DNA from: CAYPAV01 sp964408805
Lineage (GTDB): Bacteria > Pseudomonadota > Alphaproteobacteria > UBA8366
DNA: 64,000 nt
NCBI GenBank assembly: GCA_964408805.1
Contig: CAYPAV010000012.1
Span: forward strand, 62,001 to 126,000
Direction of reading: 5' to 3'
A program made the position numbers and the translations under genes. The notes beneath the pieces are model-generated. The model was not told the DNA's origin, did not search any database, and saw nothing but the letters and a program-made list of their open reading frames with translations. This document shows, one piece after another, positions 60,493-64,000 of this stretch (its first letter is position 1; each line of letters starts with the position of its first letter).

Positions 60493-60974
60493 CTCGACGA
60501 GGGGGCATCGTGCGTATGTTCACGCGGCTCCTTACGACGGTCGGGACCGATATATAGGCTGGTGACAACGAACGGCTTGCGATTCTGAATGAGGACTTTC
60601 ACCCGACCAAGCAGACCGCCGACGGAAATCGGTGCGACGAGAAGATCGTCGATACCGGCATCGACGGCTTCTCTGACATTGTCCATATTGGCATCCCAAG
60701 TCACCGCGATGATCGGCACGAACGGGTTGATGCCCAACTCGTTCCGGCGAATATCCCGTACCAGCTTGCAGGTATCCCCATCCGGCATGTTCATGTCGAC
60801 AACGATCAGGTCGGGTGGCGTACGGTCGACGAACTCCCGGACCGCTTCCTGACCGCCATAATCGTGTAGTTTTCGGAACCCCTCGGCCAAGAGCGCTGTC
60901 CGCAAGTTGCGGCGATGTTCGTGCTTGGGGTCCCCCAGCACAATCACGATGTCTTCGTAAGCCTTATTCGCCAT
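60435..60974 (-). CDS. response regulator receiver protein (first half of a frameshifted gene)
   Basis: The receiver domain (about residues 8-130) has the phospho-Asp in LIVVDMNMPDGD (Asp60) and AVTWDAN (Thr), but the usual KP pair is VAPIS, so the switch Lys is absent. The normal linker YIGPDRRKEPREHTHD follows and then the frame turns into the Arg/Ser-rich tail SSRCRTRSARRRWV that is almost certainly out of frame. The next frame continues the gene to 59716. No DNA-binding domain is seen in either part. It lies downstream of a broken AMP-ligase gene. Confidence 0.8.
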   Translation of the reverse strand: MANKAYEDIVIVLGDPKHEHRRNLRTALLAEGFRKLHDYGGQEAVREFVDRTPPDLIVVDMNMPDGDTCKLVRDIRRNELGINPFVPIIAVTWDANMDNVREAVDAGIDDLLVAPISVGGLLGRVKVLIQNRKPFVVTSLYIGPDRRKEPREHTHDAPSSRCRTRSARRRWVEPSISTN

Positions 60975-61048
60975 GGTTAATCCTTACCCCCTTTATGCCT
61001 GTTTACCCGCCAGGCATTTACGGGCAAGTGACGGTGGTCACAGATCGA

Positions 61049-62445
61049 TCATATATTCTTTTCATGTCCCCGCCAGTAGGGTTCCCGAAGTTTACGCTTG
61101 AATACCTTTCCGGAGTCCTCGCGCGGCAAGAAATCCATGAATTCAATGCGTTGCGGTATCTTGTACCGGGCAATCCGATCGCCGAGGTAAGTGCGTATCG
61201 CCGACTCGTCGCACTCGCCGTCAACCGCCGGTTCGACAACCGCGCAAACGGCCTCGCCGAACTCCTCGTCCGGAATTCCGAAGACCGCACAGTCGCGAAT
61301 TCCGGGCATTTCAAGCAATACGGCCTCAATCTCCGTCGGGTAGATGTTGACGCCTCCCGATATTACCATGTCGCGGCTGCGATCGCGGAGGAAAAGATAG
61401 CCGTCCTCGTCGATTAACCCGACATCGCCGCAAGTCACCAAGCCATCGCGCCCGACCGCGTCGCGCTCTTCGGCGCGGTTGTGGTAGGTGAATCCCGGAT
61501 AGGCGTCGAGACGGCCATAGACCTCGCCCACCTCTCCGACACCGAGCTCGTTCCCGTCCGGATCGAAGACCTTGAGCGTCGCGCCCTCGACCGCACGACC
61601 CACGGTACCGGGCTTCGCCAGAGCTTCCGCCGAATCATGAACCGTCAGCGGGCCGGTCTCCGTGGCACCATAGTACTCGTAAATGACGGGCCCCCACCAT
61701 TCGATCATCCTTCGTTTGATCTCGGGCGGACAGGGGGCGGCGGCATGTACCACCCATTCGAGCGAACTTACGTCGTAGCGCGCGCGAATCACCTCGGGCA
61801 GTTTCAGCAATCGCACGAACATCACCGGCACCATGTGGAGATGGGTGATCGCGTGGGTCTCGATCAGACTCAGCAGGTCCGCGCGAGCGCCGCCGCGATC
61901 CCCTTCATCTGCTCGGGCGTCGCCGCCTTCCGCCGCACGCCCTTCAGCCGGCCGGTCGTGCCCGAGGTGTAGATCATGCTCATCCGGACGGCACCCGGCG
62001 CTTTCGACCAAGGTGCACATGCGTCCCGCCAATCATCCCAATGTGCCAGGCCCTCGGGCGGGCGGGCCAGCGCAGGCTCGATGCCGTAGGCCGCCAGAAC
62101 CTCCGGCGGCGTTTCGACCGCGAACACCGAAATCTCGTCCGGTACGCCGGCGGCGATGCGCGGCCATAGATCGGCGTGAACCAACAGGGCCTTCGCCTCG
62201 CAATCCCGCAAAATATAACCCGCCTCTTCGGCCGTAAAATGCCAGTTGACGGGCACCGGATAGGCCCCGAGACGGGTGGCGGCAAGACTGGCCTCGTAGA
62301 AGGCAAAATCGTTGCGGAGGTAAAGCGCCACCGCGTCGCCGTCACCAACGCCCAGATTCGCCAATCCGCTCGCCGCGCGAAGCACGCGCTCGTTCAACGC
62401 CTCGCCGGTGATTTCGCGATCGCCGCTGATGATCCGGCCGCTCAT
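61049..62445 (-). pseudogene. AMP-dependent acyl-CoA synthetase/ligase with internal deletion and frameshift
   Basis: From ATG 62445 the frame carries the N-terminal domain and the phosphate-binding MIYTSGTTGRLKGV, then ends at TGA 61870 after IAAALARTC. In the other frame, from about 61880, the sequence resumes at LLSLIETHAITHLHMVPVMF and goes on with YYGATETGPLT, GRLDAYPGF, LFLRDRSRDMVISGG and a C-terminal EDSGKVFKRKL, stopping at 61049. Compared with the family layout about 40-45 residues between these points are missing, so a deletion of 3n+1 bases removed the loop after the A3 motif. The remaining protein would be inactive. An assembly collapse is the alternative. Confidence 0.8.
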
Positions 62446-62514
62446 GGCGCCCCCTGTCGAATTCCCGATTGCAAGCTATACTCGCCCGAACGAAAGACAA
62501 GAGAGGACCGAACC

Positions 62515-63426
62515 ATGCCAAGTGCCGAGCCCGCCGAAAGCGGGACGATCTATACGGCGCGCGCCAAGTACTGGTCGCCGAACAATGCCTTCAAGGCGAA
62601 GCTGCCGGAAGTGCCGTCGCATATGTTCATCGAGGAGCGCGACCGCGCCTTCAATCCCAAGACGGGCACGGCGGAGATCCTGCTCGACCTCTCGGACCGA
62701 CTACAATGTTCGTATCCGGCCACGACGCCGAATATGTTGGCGCGCTACGCGCGGATTGCGGGCGGCGAAAAGCTCCGGCTCGAGATACGTTCGAGCGGCG
62801 AATCCTGGTACGTCATCGAAGGCGCCGCGGACTTCGCTAAGGGCGACGACCGGATCTCGGCCGGCGCGGGCGATATCGTCGTCTTGCCGGGCGGCGGCGA
62901 AACCGAACTCCACGCACCTTCGGGCGATGCCGTCCTCTTGGCGTTCACGGATGAGCCCGCGCTCGCCTTCCTCCGCGTGGGACCGCCGGCGCCCGGACAA
63001 TCGGCTGTCCAGGCGGCGCACTACACCGCGATCGAGATCAACCGGCAGCTGGAATCGCACTACGCGCCAGATGCCACCGACGAAGACCGCGCCGGCCGGG
63101 CCGTGCTCTTCACCGGAGAGGGGGTCGAGGCAACGCAGACTGTCACCGCCTGCATCGCTCTTGCGATGAATTCTCTGGAGCCCGGCGGCGATCAAACGCC
63201 CCACCGCCATAACGCGGCCGCCCTCACTCTGGCGCTCGAATGCGACGGGGTCTACTCCGAGATCGAGGGCAAGCGCGTCGAGTGGCAAAAGCATGCCGTC
63301 ATGCTAACCCCGCCGACCGCGCTTCACGCGCACCACAATCGGGGCAAGGGACGGATGGTCAGTCTGGTCGCGCAGGATGGCGGGTTGTTCTACAACGCCC
63401 GCGCGGTCGGTTTCAGTTTCGGCTAG
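62515..63426 (+). CDS. bicupin dioxygenase-like protein (gentisate 1,2-dioxygenase type)
   Basis: The 303-residue protein has two cupin domains. The N-terminal one has ESWYVIEGAADFAKGDD and GDIVVLPGGGETELH but lacks the HxH pair. The C-terminal one has the metal site QTPHRHNAAALTL (His230, His232), then ALHAHHNRG (His271, His273). That pattern, with only one competent iron site, fits gentisate/1-hydroxy-2-naphthoate dioxygenase relatives. GAGAGGACC precedes the ATG at 62515; the frame also extends to the left but without a ribosome binding site. It is divergent from the AMP-ligase. Confidence 0.82.
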   Translation: MPSAEPAESGTIYTARAKYWSPNNAFKAKLPEVPSHMFIEERDRAFNPKTGTAEILLDLSDRLQCSYPATTPNMLARYARIAGGEKLRLEIRSSGESWYVIEGAADFAKGDDRISAGAGDIVVLPGGGETELHAPSGDAVLLAFTDEPALAFLRVGPPAPGQSAVQAAHYTAIEINRQLESHYAPDATDEDRAGRAVLFTGEGVEATQTVTACIALAMNSLEPGGDQTPHRHNAAALTLALECDGVYSEIEGKRVEWQKHAVMLTPPTALHAHHNRGKGRMVSLVAQDGGLFYNARAVGFSFG

Positions 63427-63995
63427 GCGACCAACTCCGGAATCCCGATGCCCTCGCTGAGATACTGCTGGCCGATCTCGTGGTAATTGTGGGGGATCTG
63501 CTTGATGTAGGCGACTTCGCTCTCCTTGAGCGGCCGCATCAGGCGTGCCGGGGCCCCGCCCCATAGCTCGCCGCTCTTGACCACGGTGCGTGGGGTGACC
63601 ATGGCGCCGCCCGCGACCAGGGCGCCGCTTTCGACCACCGCCCCGTCCATGATCATGGCGCGCATCCCTATCATGCATTCATCCTGCAATTCGCAGCCGT
63701 GGAGCATCACCGAATGACCGACCGAAACCCGGTCGCCGATGGTCGTCGTCTCGCCGTCCTTGTTGACGTGGACGATGGTGCCGTCCTGCAGGTTGGTGTA
63801 GTTGCCGATCCTAATCCAGTTGACATCGCCGCGAATGATGCAGCCGTACAAGACCGTGGATTCGTCGCCTATTTCGACATCGCCGATGACGGTCGCGGTC
63901 GGTGCGATGAAGACGTCCTTGCCGATCTTCGGCCAGACCCCCTTATAGGGCAGGATGAGGCCGCCTTCGAACCCCGGTCGATTTTCTTCGGTCAT
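63423..63995 (-). CDS. gamma-class carbonic anhydrase family protein
   Basis: The 190-residue left-handed beta-helix protein has the three zinc-binding His of gamma carbonic anhydrases: GTIVHVNKD (His76), VSVGHSVMLHG (His94, His99). Hexapeptide repeats run through residues ~25-140 (IGDVEIGDESTVLYG) and a helical C-terminus follows. Homologues (YrdA, CaiE, PaaY) hydrate CO2 or hydrolyse CoA thioesters. The ATG at 63995 lies 5 bases from the window edge. Its stop overlaps that of the bicupin gene by 4 bases. Confidence 0.92.
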   Translation of the reverse strand: MTEENRPGFEGGLILPYKGVWPKIGKDVFIAPTATVIGDVEIGDESTVLYGCIIRGDVNWIRIGNYTNLQDGTIVHVNKDGETTTIGDRVSVGHSVMLHGCELQDECMIGMRAMIMDGAVVESGALVAGGAMVTPRTVVKSGELWGGAPARLMRPLKESEVAYIKQIPHNYHEIGQQYLSEGIGIPELVA

Positions 63996-64000
63996 CTATT

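Noticed and set aside
60501..60505. Programmed frameshift in the response regulator
   Set aside because: No slippery heptamer of the usual type and no internal Shine-Dalgarno was seen; a simple one-base loss explains it better. Kept as a break, not as recoding.
1..64000. tRNA, rRNA, CRISPR, insertion sequences, prophage, toxin-antitoxin pairs
   Set aside because: None was recognisable by reading; no direct-repeat array, transposase motif or clover-leaf-type sequence was noticed. Short or degenerate elements could have been missed.

Overview
The window is high-GC DNA, densely packed and almost entirely coding. No rRNA, tRNA, CRISPR array, insertion sequence or phage gene was recognised. Gene content (CoA transferases, MmgE/PrpD proteins, phytanoyl-CoA and TauD dioxygenases, many SDRs, amidohydrolases, RidA and nitronate monooxygenase proteins) and sequence style fit an alphaproteobacterium, most likely a free-living heterotroph of the Rhodospirillales type. 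This placement is inference from family content; there is no marker gene in the window.

Left part (1-12047): a truncated FGE-sulfatase-domain protein at the edge, an MmgE/PrpD protein, a phytanoyl-CoA dioxygenase, a sugar-nucleotide epimerase and a CheW protein. Then comes a compact seven-gene plus-strand operon (5049-12047): O-antigen ligase, MaoC hydratase, SDR reductase, FkbH-like HAD-IIIC enzyme, acyl carrier protein, MBOAT acyltransferase and an SGNH-like protein. Together these look like a machine that builds an ACP-bound glyceryl or hydroxyacyl unit and transfers it to a surface glycan.

Middle left (12044-21133): short catabolic operons (MmgE/PrpD, SDR, amidohydrolase; FAD-dependent oxidoreductase; two paralogous metallo-beta-lactamase-fold hydrolases flanking nitronate monooxygenase and aldo/keto reductase). 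Region 21458-25670 holds damaged signalling genes: a lipoprotein-caspase gene broken by a frameshift and a TGA and lacking its catalytic Cys, a multi-PAS hybrid histidine kinase broken inside a PAS domain, and a receiver gene with an in-frame TGA.

Right part (26072-63995): a patchwork of small degradative operons. These include two D-aminoacylase-like amidohydrolases with SDR, cupin, hydroxyisobutyrate-dehydrogenase-like and cysteine-dioxygenase-like genes; CoA transferase with a broken FAD-linked oxidase and two RidA proteins; amidase, TauD and SDR; DapA-like aldolase; an aconitase-family two-subunit dehydratase divergent from an isocitrate lyase/PEP mutase family lyase (the gene layout known for dimethylmalate metabolism); an MFS transporter; a ketopantoate-reductase-like enzyme; an orphan molybdenum hydroxylase large subunit; LLM flavoenzyme, GST and SDR; altronate/galactarate dehydratase; and UbiD decarboxylase with a tandem CoA-transferase pair. 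Near the end are an M19 dipeptidase homologue lacking part of its metal site, a frameshifted response regulator, an AMP-dependent ligase with an internal deletion, a bicupin and a gamma carbonic anhydrase.

Window-wide patterns: (1) five genes carry frameshifts, all with a net loss of one base modulo three, and three in-frame TGAs interrupt otherwise intact reading frames; this is either real decay or systematic assembly error. (2) Several convergent gene pairs overlap by exactly the four bases of their shared stop codons. (3) Despite about 50 catabolic genes there is no recognisable DNA-binding transcription factor and only one transporter.
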